Positions 52,561 through 60,723 of a stretch of DNA of 64,000 nucleotides are shown piece after piece. The notes below the pieces were generated by a model. The model made no database searches. It was not told where the DNA came from and was given only the letters and a program-made list of their open reading frames with translations. Positions within the stretch are counted from its first letter, which is position 1; the number at the start of each line of letters is the position of its first letter. This DNA comes from Saccharopolyspora sp. NFXS83 (lineage in GTDB: Bacteria > Actinomycetota > Actinomycetes > Mycobacteriales > Pseudonocardiaceae): contig NZ_JAPFGB010000010.1 of NCBI RefSeq assembly GCF_026241095.1, forward strand, positions 1 through 64,000, read 5' to 3'. The position numbers were made by a program, and so were the translations under genes.

Positions 52561-54299
52561 GAAGTGGTCGCTCCCGGCGTCGCCTTGTCCTTGCCCTCGG
52601 CGTCGTCGCCGTCGTCCTCCGCGGGAGTCGTGACGAGCTGGAACTCGCCGTCGTGCTCCTCGGTACCGGCGATGACGGCCTGCTCGAGGACCTCGGCACC
52701 CTTCTCATCGCGCAACGTCATCTGGTCGCTGCGGAGGTCCTTGGTGAGGGCCACGCACAGCAGCACCATGACGATCGCGAACGGCAGCGCGCCGATGAAC
52801 GTCAAGTTCTGGATGCCCGTCAAGGCATCCTCCGCACCGCCGCCGATCACCAGCATGATCGCGGCGACCGCACCGGTGGCGGCACCCCAGAAGATGACCA
52901 CCCAGCGGCTCGGCTCGATCGAACCGCGCTGCGAGAGCGTGCCCATGACCACCGAGGCGGCGTCCGCACCGGACACGAAGAAGATCGCGACCAGGATCAT
53001 GACCAGCACCGAGGTGATGATGGCCAGCGGGAGGTGTTCGAGGACCGTGAAGGTCTGCGCCTCCGCACCGCCGTCGACGACGGTCGGATCGGCCTTCGCG
53101 GTGTCGATCGCGGCACCGCCGAAGATCGCGAACCAGACAAGGCTCACCACGCTGGGAACCAGCAGCACGCCGCCGATGAACTGGCGGATCGTGCGGCCAC
53201 GGCTGATCCGGGCGATGAACATGCCGACGAAGGGCGTCCAGGAGATCCACCAGGCCCAGTAGAAGACCGTCCAGCTGCCCAGCCACTCGTGCATCTCCGC
53301 ACCACCGGTGGCACCGGCGCGCGAGGCCATCTCACCGAAGTCGCTCATGTACGAACCGAGCGAGGTCGGCAGCAGGTTCAGGATCAGCACGGTCGGGCCG
53401 GCCACGAACACGAAGATCGCCAGGACCGCGGCGAGCACCATGTTGATGTTCGACAGCCACTGGATGCCCTTGGACACACCGGACACCGCCGAAGCGATGA
53501 AGCAGATGGTCAGCACGACGATGATGACGACGAGCAGCGTGGTGCTGGTACTGCCGATCCAGCCCGCCGCCTGCATGCCGGACTGGATCTGCAAGGTGCC
53601 CAGGCCCAGGGATGCGGCGGAGCCGAACAGCGTGGCGAACAGCGCCAGGATGTCGATCAGCTTGCCGATCGGCCCCTCGGCGTTGCGCTTGCCGATCAGC
53701 GGCATGAACACGGCGCTGATCAGCTGCTTGCGGCCACGGCGGAAGCTGCTGTAGGCGATCGCGAGACCGACCACCGCGTAGATCGCCCACGGGTGCAGGG
53801 TCCAGTGGAACAGCGACGTCGCCATCGCCGTGCCCACCGCCTCGTCCGAACCCGCTTCCACGGTTCCAGGCGGCGGCGAGGTGAAGTGCGAGAGAGGTTC
53901 GCTGATGCCGTAGAACATGAGGCCGATGCCCATGCCGGCGCTGAACATCATCGCGATCCAGGACACCGTCCTGAATTCCGGCTTCTCGCCGTCCTCGCCC
54001 AGCGGGATGCGCCCGTACCGGCTGAACGCCAGGAACAGCGCGAAGATGACGAACCCGGTGGCCGCGAGCACAAAGCCCCAGCCGATGTTGGTGACCAGCC
54101 AGTCCAGTGCGGTCTTGGAGACGCTGAGCAGCGACTCCTTGCTCACCGTTCCCCAGGCCACCAGGATGAACATGATGGCTGCGGTGACACCGAAGACGAT
54201 CCAGTCGGTCCTCGGCTTACCGATGAACTCCGGTTCCCCGGGTAGTTCCGTTGGGTGGCCCGATGAGCCACCTTCTCGTTGATCTGCTTCAGTCGACAC
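52557..54299 (-). CDS. BCCT-family glycine betaine/choline transporter
   Basis: 580 residues with 12 helices. MFSAGMGIGLMFYGISEPLSHF is the Gly-rich substrate/sodium segment; WTLHPWAIYAVVGLAIAYSSFRRG and SWTPFVGMFIARISRGRTIRQFI are the conserved Trp-box and helix-8 region of BetP/BetT/OpuD. The charged C-terminal tail is short, so BetP-like osmosensing by a long tail is not evident. It starts with GTG and heads an operon with the complete OpuC-type importer, all genes overlapping. Confidence 0.93.
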   Translation of the reverse strand: MSTEADQREGGSSGHPTELPGEPEFIGKPRTDWIVFGVTAAIMFILVAWGTVSKESLLSVSKTALDWLVTNIGWGFVLAATGFVIFALFLAFSRYGRIPLGEDGEKPEFRTVSWIAMMFSAGMGIGLMFYGISEPLSHFTSPPPGTVEAGSDEAVGTAMATSLFHWTLHPWAIYAVVGLAIAYSSFRRGRKQLISAVFMPLIGKRNAEGPIGKLIDILALFATLFGSAASLGLGTLQIQSGMQAAGWIGSTSTTLLVVIIVVLTICFIASAVSGVSKGIQWLSNINMVLAAVLAIFVFVAGPTVLILNLLPTSLGSYMSDFGEMASRAGATGGAEMHEWLGSWTVFYWAWWISWTPFVGMFIARISRGRTIRQFIGGVLLVPSVVSLVWFAIFGGAAIDTAKADPTVVDGGAEAQTFTVLEHLPLAIITSVLVMILVAIFFVSGADAASVVMGTLSQRGSIEPSRWVVIFWGAATGAVAAIMLVIGGGAEDALTGIQNLTFIGALPFAIVMVLLCVALTKDLRSDQMTLRDEKGAEVLEQAVIAGTEEHDGEFQLVTTPAEDDGDDAEGKDKATPGATTS

Positions 54300-54503
54300 A
54301 GGTTCCGGCGCCCAACTCGCGACGCCCCCTCCTCTCCGTACCTCACGTCACGACGGCCCGGAACACCTGTTCACCTGTCACTATCTGCTCGTGCAGGGGT
54401 GATTCCCGGCCGTCTGCAACCCATAAACCGTGACCCATTCGGCGGATCAAGGCAAGCTCACCTGCGCACAGCGTGGCTGAACCGACACCTAGACTGGATT
54501 TCC

Positions 54504-55073
54504 GTGGCGATCCGTTCCGCTCCTGAGCAAGGCGCTGGTCGCGCCCTGCGTGGCCTCGGCCTGACCGCCACATCTTCGTCACTATCAGTAGCAGCACATG
54601 CGGCAGCCGGTGGTTCCACGCCTGACCTCGGAACCACCATCGTGATCACCACCTTGTTGTCCGCCGCGGGTGTCGCGCTCGCCGATCGCAAGCGCGGGTT
54701 GAGCAGCATTGTAGGGGCAGTCGGCGCCGGGCAGGTGTCCCTTCATTTATTTCTGCAGCTAGCAGGCTCACACCAAGGCTCCATCGGGCAACGGGGACTG
54801 CCCTTGGATCCCGCCGCCATGACCCTGGGTCATGTGCTGGCCGGACTCCTGGTGGCGATCCTGCTGCATCGCGCCGAGGATGCACTCTTTGTAATCGTTT
54901 CAACCGTACGGCTGACTCTTGCTAGTAGGACGCCCGCACCGTTACCCCTCGTGACGGCACGCCCGGCGGTCTGCATCCCGGCCGAGTCGGTACTCCTGAT
55001 CGAACAACTGATCCAGCGGCGGATCCACGCGCTGCGGGGCCCTCCGGCGCAGCCGCACCGGCTGCCCGGGTGA
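54504..55073 (+). CDS. Multi-helix membrane protein next to ycnI/copC
   Basis: 189 residues from the GTG at 54504. Three to four membrane helices; His and Met residues line predicted helices (VSLHLFLQLAGSHQG, MTLGHVLAGLLVAILLHRAEDALF), as might suit metal handling. The gene is 117 bp before ycnI in the same direction, and diverges from the BCCT operon. I do not recognise the family; a copper-related role is inferred from neighbours. Confidence 0.6.
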   Translation: MAIRSAPEQGAGRALRGLGLTATSSSLSVAAHAAAGGSTPDLGTTIVITTLLSAAGVALADRKRGLSSIVGAVGAGQVSLHLFLQLAGSHQGSIGQRGLPLDPAAMTLGHVLAGLLVAILLHRAEDALFVIVSTVRLTLASRTPAPLPLVTARPAVCIPAESVLLIEQLIQRRIHALRGPPAQPHRLPG

Positions 55074-55190
55074 CACCGAATTGGCGGCCGGATCGTTGCT
55101 CGCCCGTATCCGAGGTGACCGATTCGCACTTTTTGTCAATTCACGTGTCGAATCGCACCATTTCGCGCCTTTCAGGAGTCGCAGATCTCC

Positions 55191-55940
55191 ATGTCGACAA
55201 CTCGATCAGCCCTCAGATCCACCGCGGTCACCGCCGTGCTCGGATTCACCGCCCTCGCCGGCGCGGGCACCGCCGCCGCGCACGTCAGCGCCCAACCGGA
55301 GCAGGCCGAGCAGGGCGGTTACGCCAAGATCGCTTTCCGGGTGCCGAACGAGCGCCCCGACGCGGGAACCGTCCGCGTGCACGTCGCGCTCCCGCTGGAG
55401 CACCCGCTGAGCTCGGTGCGCACCAAACCGCTGCCCGGCTGGACCGCGCAGGTGGAGAAGGTGCGGCTGGAGCGCCCGGTGGAGGTCGCGGGCGCCCAGG
55501 TCACCGAAGCCGTCGCCGGCATCACCTGGACCGCGCGGCCGGGCACCCGCATCGCCCCGGACCAGTTCGAGGAGTTCGAGGCGACCCTCGGCACCTTCCC
55601 GACCGACACCGACGAGCTGCTGCTGCCCACCGAGCAGACCTACGACAGCGGCGAGGTCGTGCGCTGGGACCAGCCGCCGGCCCCCGACGGCTCCGAACCG
55701 GAGCACCCCGCACCGGCGCTGGCCCTGGTCGCCAGCGAAGGCGGCGGCCACGGCCACGGGACGACCGGCGGCGGGGACACCGGGCACGGCGGCGCGGGGC
55801 ACGGCGAAGCCGATGCCGCCGCCGCAGACGACACGGCGCGCGTGCTCGGCGGCACCGGACTGGCCGTCGGGGCGCTCGGCCTCGGACTCGGAGCGGGCGC
55901 GCTGGTGCTCGCCCGCCGCGGCACCAAGGGGAACGCATGA
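55191..55940 (+). CDS. ycnI: YcnI-type copper-binding envelope protein (DUF1775)
   Basis: 249 residues. Signal peptide to AAA/HVSAQPEQAEQGGYAKIAF; mature His1 with a nearby Glu forms the known copper site of YcnI. The DUF1775 beta-sandwich (about 31-160) is followed by a His/Gly-rich stretch (GHGHGTTGGGDTGHGGAGHG) and a C-terminal membrane helix. It probably chaperones copper outside the membrane. Its stop overlaps the copC ATG. Confidence 0.92.
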   Translation: MSTTRSALRSTAVTAVLGFTALAGAGTAAAHVSAQPEQAEQGGYAKIAFRVPNERPDAGTVRVHVALPLEHPLSSVRTKPLPGWTAQVEKVRLERPVEVAGAQVTEAVAGITWTARPGTRIAPDQFEEFEATLGTFPTDTDELLLPTEQTYDSGEVVRWDQPPAPDGSEPEHPAPALALVASEGGGHGHGTTGGGDTGHGGAGHGEADAAAADDTARVLGGTGLAVGALGLGLGAGALVLARRGTKGNA

Positions 55941-56458
55941 GGCGACTGCTCACGATCACCGCGCTGACGCTCGCGGCGCTGCTCGGCGCGGCCGGTCCGG
56001 CGCTGGCGCACAACACCCTGCTCGGCAGCGATCCGGCGGAGGGCGCCCGGCTGACTGCCGGGCCGAACGAGGTCCGGCTCACCTTCGACCAGCCGGTGCG
56101 CGCGGGCGAGGGCTACAACACGATCAACGTCGTCGGCCCGGACGGCACGTACTGGACCGAAGGTGAGGTGCGGGTCGAGGGCACCTCGGTGGTCGCGCCG
56201 GTGCTGCCGCTCGGACCCGCCGGGACCTACACCGTCGGCTACCGGGTGCTGTCCAACGACGGCCACCCCGTGCCCGGCAAGGTCACCTTCACGCTGACCG
56301 AGCCGGGCGGCGGCACTCCGGCGCCGCCGCCGGCCGCGGACCAGGCCGAGTCCGACTCCGCGGGCGGCATGCCGATCTGGCCGTGGATCGCGGGCGCGGT
56401 CGTGCTGGTCGGGCTGGGACTCGTGCTGGCCCTGCGGTTGGGCAGGCCGAAGAGCTGA
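55937..56458 (+). CDS. copC: CopC-family copper-binding protein
   Basis: 173 residues. Signal peptide to ALA/HNTLLGSDPAEGARL, so the mature protein begins with the copper-ligand His; VLSNDGHPVPGKVTF contains the second His and LTFDQPV the family core. A C-terminal membrane helix (PWIAGAVVLVGLGLVLAL) anchors it outside. No CopD domain is fused. It is coupled to ycnI by an ATGA overlap. Confidence 0.93.
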   Translation: MRRLLTITALTLAALLGAAGPALAHNTLLGSDPAEGARLTAGPNEVRLTFDQPVRAGEGYNTINVVGPDGTYWTEGEVRVEGTSVVAPVLPLGPAGTYTVGYRVLSNDGHPVPGKVTFTLTEPGGGTPAPPPAADQAESDSAGGMPIWPWIAGAVVLVGLGLVLALRLGRPKS

Positions 56459-56493
56459 GCCGAGACCGGTCCCACCGGCCGCTCGGCGTCGGA

Positions 56494-56520
56494 GGCGGGT
56501 CGCTGCTGCAGCGGCCCGCC
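56494..56520 (+). terminator. Hairpin after copC
   Basis: GGCGGGTCGCTG pairs with CAGCGGCCCGCC (one G-U pair) around a 3-nt loop, 35 nt past the copC stop. Confidence 0.55.
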
Positions 56521-56687
56521 TTCGTCGTCGGCACGAGCGCGGAGTGGCACGTTCGGCGGTACATCGGGAACCGGCGCGAACTAGAGTCGGGCGGTGTCGC
56601 CGAGCGGCGCCCCCGATCGCCTTCAGCCGGAACGAACTCAGCGATCGTTTTTCCGCAGTGCGAAAACGGGGGGCTGTCGCCGAACGG

Positions 56688-57002
56688 TCATTCGCGCTCG
56701 GTGAGCTGCTGGACGTTGGGCGCCGAAAGCGCCTCCAACCGTCCCAGCGCGCCCTTGCCGCGCCGCTCCAACTCGCGCCGGCCGATCCAGCCGTAGGAGT
56801 AGTGCCGGTAGGCCTGGCTCAGCAGCACCAGTTCGGCGAGGTGGTCGACCGCGCGCCGCTGGGCCTCTCCGGTCAGCTCCGGGACGAGGCGGACCTCGGT
56901 GTTCACCACCTCGTCGAGCACCCGAGCCGAGTGCACGGCCTTCCGCCCGCGCCAAGTGAGCTTGCGCCGCATTCGCGCGGCGTTCCTGGTAATCACGTCC
57001 AT
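56688..57002 (-). CDS. Hypothetical helical protein, 104 aa
   Basis: Starts MDVITRNAARMRRKLTWRG; the centre is helical (VVNTEVRLVPELTGEAQRRAVDHLAELVLL), and HYSYGWIGRRELERRGKGAL follows. A GGGGGG stretch precedes the ATG at 57002. No signal peptide or known domain. Isolated between copC and a phosphotransferase gene. Confidence 0.5.
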   Translation of the reverse strand: MDVITRNAARMRRKLTWRGRKAVHSARVLDEVVNTEVRLVPELTGEAQRRAVDHLAELVLLSQAYRHYSYGWIGRRELERRGKGALGRLEALSAPNVQQLTERE

Positions 57003-57126
57003 CCGGGCCCCCCGTGCCGCAGACACTCACACTTACGCATTACTGGCGACCTAGCTCGTCACCAAGAATCACCGATGTGGCCCCTACACGTCGATGAACT
57101 TCGCCCGATCGTACGCATAAACCCGC

Positions 57127-58035
57127 TCACTTGTACGGCTCCCATCGTGCCGCCGCGTCGCCCTCCCGCATCGAGCGCAACCTGCTCCGCAGCTGATCGC
57201 GCACTCCGGGATTGCTGCGCAGGATCGGCAGCACGCTGACCGTGATCTTCAGTTCGCGCAGGTCGCGCAGCACCTGGAACCCGGACCACGCCGTCACGTC
57301 GAAGCCGTAGACCTCCGAGAGCCGGTGGTACCGCTCCGCGGGCGCGCCCAACCGGAGCATCCCCACGGCCATCGGCGTCAGGTCCCACTCCGGTTGCCCC
57401 ACGCACAGCGAATCCAGATCGCACAGCAGCGGACCATCCGGACCCGAGATCAGGTTGCCCAGGTGCGCGTCCCCGTGCACCACCGACGGCGGCAACGGGA
57501 AGTCCAGCGCTTCCAGCCGGCCCTCGACGTCGTCGCAGCGCTGCTCCAGGAACGCCCGGTCCGCCGCGTCCAGGTCCTCCGCGTCGGCGAGCCGCCTGCG
57601 CACATCGGGCATCGGCCGCCATTCCGGCAGCGTCGAGGGCAGCGGCAGGTCGTGCACCTGCCGCAGCAACCGGCCCAGATCGGCCCCGTCCGGGGAGGGG
57701 CCCTCCTCCGGGACCGCCTGCCACAAGGTCGCCAGGTGCCCGCCGGTGCGCACCGGCTGCGGCACTCCCGGCAGCAGCCGCACCGCGGGGACCTCGTGCT
57801 CCGCCAGCAGCCGCCCGGCCTCCACCACGTTCACCGCGCGGTACGAGAACGAGGGCGCGAGCACGATCCGGACGATCACCGGGTGCTCCCGCAGCAGGAA
57901 CACGCCGTTGTTGACGAACCGCACCAGCCGAGCACCGCGGGAGTCCAAGCCCGCGGCCGCACAGATCTCAGCCAGTGCCAAAGCCAGTTTCGGCCGCGTG
58001 TAGCGGCCCTCCGCGGAGCGGGTCCGCGAAGTCAT
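57127..58035 (-). CDS. Aminoglycoside-phosphotransferase-like kinase
   Basis: 302 residues from the ATG at 58035. APH-fold catalytic loop PSVVHGDAHLGNLISG (HGDxxxxN) and metal site LLCDLDSLCVG; N-terminal lobe RFVNNGVFLLREHPVIVRIV. It phosphorylates a small molecule or hydroxylated substrate; resistance function cannot be assumed. It follows the XRE regulator in the same direction (88-bp gap). Confidence 0.85.
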   Translation of the reverse strand: MTSRTRSAEGRYTRPKLALALAEICAAAGLDSRGARLVRFVNNGVFLLREHPVIVRIVLAPSFSYRAVNVVEAGRLLAEHEVPAVRLLPGVPQPVRTGGHLATLWQAVPEEGPSPDGADLGRLLRQVHDLPLPSTLPEWRPMPDVRRRLADAEDLDAADRAFLEQRCDDVEGRLEALDFPLPPSVVHGDAHLGNLISGPDGPLLCDLDSLCVGQPEWDLTPMAVGMLRLGAPAERYHRLSEVYGFDVTAWSGFQVLRDLRELKITVSVLPILRSNPGVRDQLRSRLRSMREGDAAARWEPYK

Positions 58036-58123
58036 CGAGGTCCTGCCCGGTCGTGCCGGTGCATCGCACCGGGGAAACCCGGTCGCCGGGGCCGCGATCC
58101 GCGCTGTCCGCCTCGCACTCGAC

Positions 58124-59494
58124 TCACGCCTCGCGGAAGCGGCGGATCTCTTCGGACAGGTCGCGGGCATCGGAGTTCATCCGGTGCCGCCCGGCCTCCA
58201 GCTCCAGCGGCTTGAGGCGGTCGGCGACGCGCGCCGACTTGACCTTCTCGCCGATCTGCAGCGCCGACCGCCCGACCTTGATGCCCTCCTGCAGGTCACC
58301 GGCCCGGATGTGGTTGGTGGCCTGCAAGCTGAGCCCGAAGACGTGGGTGCGCTGCATGTCCGCGCCGTACGCCTCGTTGCACTTGATCGTCTCGGCCACC
58401 GCGAGCGGCGCGTAGCGATCCGGGTCGAACACGGCCAGCGCGTCGTGCGCCGAGCCGATCATCCCGTGCAGGTCGTTCTCGTTGAAGAACCGCACCCAGT
58501 CCGGCGCCTCGGCCACGTTCGCCCTGGCGAACTCGTCCTTGGTGCGCCCGACCATCTTCTGCACCTGCTCGGGCTTGTTGAGCATCCCGTAGGCCCAGGC
58601 CTCGTTCGCGCACAGCACGGCCACGGTTAACGAGGAACCGGACTCCTGCGCGGCGATCTGCCCCAGCTGGAACAGCTTCAGCGCCTCGTTCGGCTCCTGG
58701 TAGTGCAGGTAGACGCGGCCCATCCGGTACAGCACGCTGGCCACGAGGCTGTCGTCGTCGGCCTGCTTGGCGAACTCCAGCGCCTTGCCGAAGTGGCCGC
58801 GCGCCGGGTCCAGCAGACCGGTGTCGAAGGAGGTCCAGCCGGCCAGGCTGTGCATGTCCGCCAACGACACGTAGAGCTTTCGCTTGACCTGATCGGACGC
58901 GTTCGCGTCGAGCAGTTGCTGCGCCCAGGAAAGCTGGGCGACCACGGCGTCGCGGCAGGTGCCGCCGCCGTAGCGGTAGTCCAGGTCACGCAGCGCCTTG
59001 GTGGCCGCCTGGATCTGCTGCACGTCGGTCATGCCGATGCGCATCGGAGCAGGCGTCTGCACGTTGCTCGGCACCCAAGTGCTCTCCTCCGCCCCGAAGA
59101 CCGCGGCACCCATGGTCACCGCCGCCGCGTGGGACAGGAACTTCCGACGCTTCACCGACTCGTCCTCCTCAGCCTGGGGGCCGCTGTTCGTCTTCGCGAC
59201 CCTCATTGCCGTCGCCCCGTCGTAGGCGAGGCCCATGTACCCCCTCGGTATCCCGAGGCCGTCGGCGATTCGGGCCAGCACGTCATATGCCATGACCTGG
59301 CGGCCCTTCAGGATCTCCGACACCTCGGACTGCGACTGGCCCGTGGACGCGGCGATCTGGCGCTGCGAGACCCCGATCCGGCGCAGTTGCCGGTAGATCT
59401 CGCTGACGTTCCGCGCCGCCAACGCGTCCCGCATCTCACGGCCGTCCCAGACGTCTCGTGTAACGGGCGAGCCGTTCGAACCGATGGTGTTCAT
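58124..59494 (-). CDS. XRE regulator with TPR-like repeats (NsdA-like)
   Basis: 456 residues. Helix-turn-helix at about 30-85 (GVSQRQIAASTGQSQSEVSE, then ILKGRQVMAYDVLARIADGL, IPRGYMGLAY), a linker with KRRKFLSHAAAVTMGAAV, then about eight helical repeats of TPR type (about 165-450). From memory the N-terminal block resembles Streptomyces NsdA-type regulators of differentiation; treat this as tentative. GAGGGGG precedes the ATG. The divergent small genes at 59715 and 60013 share its promoter region. Confidence 0.82.
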   Translation of the reverse strand: MNTIGSNGSPVTRDVWDGREMRDALAARNVSEIYRQLRRIGVSQRQIAASTGQSQSEVSEILKGRQVMAYDVLARIADGLGIPRGYMGLAYDGATAMRVAKTNSGPQAEEDESVKRRKFLSHAAAVTMGAAVFGAEESTWVPSNVQTPAPMRIGMTDVQQIQAATKALRDLDYRYGGGTCRDAVVAQLSWAQQLLDANASDQVKRKLYVSLADMHSLAGWTSFDTGLLDPARGHFGKALEFAKQADDDSLVASVLYRMGRVYLHYQEPNEALKLFQLGQIAAQESGSSLTVAVLCANEAWAYGMLNKPEQVQKMVGRTKDEFARANVAEAPDWVRFFNENDLHGMIGSAHDALAVFDPDRYAPLAVAETIKCNEAYGADMQRTHVFGLSLQATNHIRAGDLQEGIKVGRSALQIGEKVKSARVADRLKPLELEAGRHRMNSDARDLSEEIRRFREA

Positions 59495-59714
59495 TTAGAC
59501 CCCCTCACACTCTGCACGGGCGTCGGTCGCAGAGTAAGGGCACTTCGACAAGCCGGTGAAGTGCGTATCGGCAGAGGTGATCGGCGGGGGTGAAGTCCAC
59601 CGACCGTTCGTCGTCGCCGTTGAGCCGGTCATCGCCTACCGGCTACCGCCCGCGGTCGACGCGTTCCAATCTAGTCATCGGTAGCAACCGAGCACGGAGA
59701 GGAACCCGATCGGC

Positions 59715-59999
59715 ATGGGCGGCATCGAGGAGTCCGGATCCCGGGCCGGCATGGAGGTCACCGCGCAAGCGGCGGTGCCCGACCAGGCCGGGCCGAAGCC
59801 GGAATCCGCCGACCGACGCCGATGGTGGCGGGTGCTGTGTCGCGACGTCGTGCACGTCCGCCGCTACCTCACCGTGCTGGTCAACCGGGACAGGGTGGTT
59901 CTCGTCGGACCGCCCGGCCGCACCGTGGTGCTGTCGACCGATGGAGTCGGCGAGTTGAGCAACGCATTACGGCGGGCCGCTGATCAGGCGAGAGAGTGA
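59715..59999 (+). CDS. Hypothetical protein, 94 aa
   Basis: A basic small protein with a central beta-rich block (VLCRDVVHVRRYLTVLVNRDRVVLVGPPGRTVVLS) and a C-terminal helix. No known domain. GGAGAGG lies 13 nt before the ATG; Met13 is an alternative start. It shares direction with the gene 14 nt downstream and diverges from the XRE/TPR regulator. Confidence 0.55.
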   Translation: MGGIEESGSRAGMEVTAQAAVPDQAGPKPESADRRRWWRVLCRDVVHVRRYLTVLVNRDRVVLVGPPGRTVVLSTDGVGELSNALRRAADQARE

Positions 60000-60012
60000 C
60001 GGTGAGGTTGCG

Positions 60013-60351
60013 GTGGACGAGATATTGGGTCAGGTGCTGCGCAACGCGGTGTGGGAGCGGCTCGACGTGTTGAGCGAGCTGGCGAACCGCGCGGACGCCC
60101 CGTCCCTGCTGTCCGTGGCGCGTTCCGAACTCCCCCGGCTCACCGAGGGGTGGCGAACGCTGCTGGCCGCGCACGACACCGATGACAAGGGCAACTGCAT
60201 CGAGTGCTCGTCCCGATGGCGACCGCGGAGCGCACCGTGCTCCGTGTGGCGCTCGGCTTACGAGCACTTGGTCGCGGGTGCCCTCGCCCCCCGTCCCGCA
60301 CGGCACCAGCGCCCGGCGCACGAGCTGCGCCCGGCCGCGCCGGTGCCGTAG
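60013..60351 (+). CDS. Small protein with CxxC and APCSVW motifs
   Basis: 112 residues. Helical N-terminal half (LGQVLRNAVWERLDVLSEL), then DDKGNCIECSSRWRPRSAPCSVWRSAYEHL, with three Cys in a pattern that could bind zinc. I recall similar CIEC...APCSVW proteins in Pseudonocardiales, without a function. GTG start; 13 nt after the previous stop, likely co-transcribed. Confidence 0.6.
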   Translation: MDEILGQVLRNAVWERLDVLSELANRADAPSLLSVARSELPRLTEGWRTLLAAHDTDDKGNCIECSSRWRPRSAPCSVWRSAYEHLVAGALAPRPARHQRPAHELRPAAPVP

Positions 60352-60723
60352 ACCGGCGGTCTCGGTCCAGTCCGGGTCAGCATCACTCCCTCCCCGAACC
60401 GGACGGGTCGAGCACCGCCCCGGTGGCCGGCGAACCATCGCCGTGCACCCCCGACCACGGCAGTGGTCGCCGGCCACCACGAACTTCCAATTCCACAGTG
60501 GACGTGCGGCGGGTCCCGGCGAGCTCCGGAAGACCGCCGCCGCACGCAGTCTTCCGCGGGCCGGTGCTGTAGAACTCCCCTCCCCCGACCGGTACCGGTC
60601 CGCGGATTCCAACGACCCCGGTCCCCTTCTCCCCGAAGGGGGGCCGGGGTGGACGAGGGGTCCCGGTGCTCGTTTCCCCGGATGAGCACCGGGACCTTTC
60701 TTGTCACCGCACCCGGCGGACGA
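60352..60723. terminator. Convergent spacer with two terminator hairpins
   Basis: About 370 bp with no convincing gene. ACCCCGGTCCCCTTC (60615-60629) pairs imperfectly with 60635-60650. GGTCCCGGTGCTC (60659-60671) pairs perfectly with GAGCACCGGGACC (60684-60696) and is followed by TTTCTT, an intrinsic terminator on the plus strand. Both lie just past the end of the minus-strand gene at 60724 as well. Confidence 0.7.

Noticed and set aside
57127-58035. Phosphotransferase as an aminoglycoside resistance gene
   Set aside because: The HGDxxxxN kinase fold is common to many small-molecule kinases; nothing in sequence or context points to antibiotic modification.
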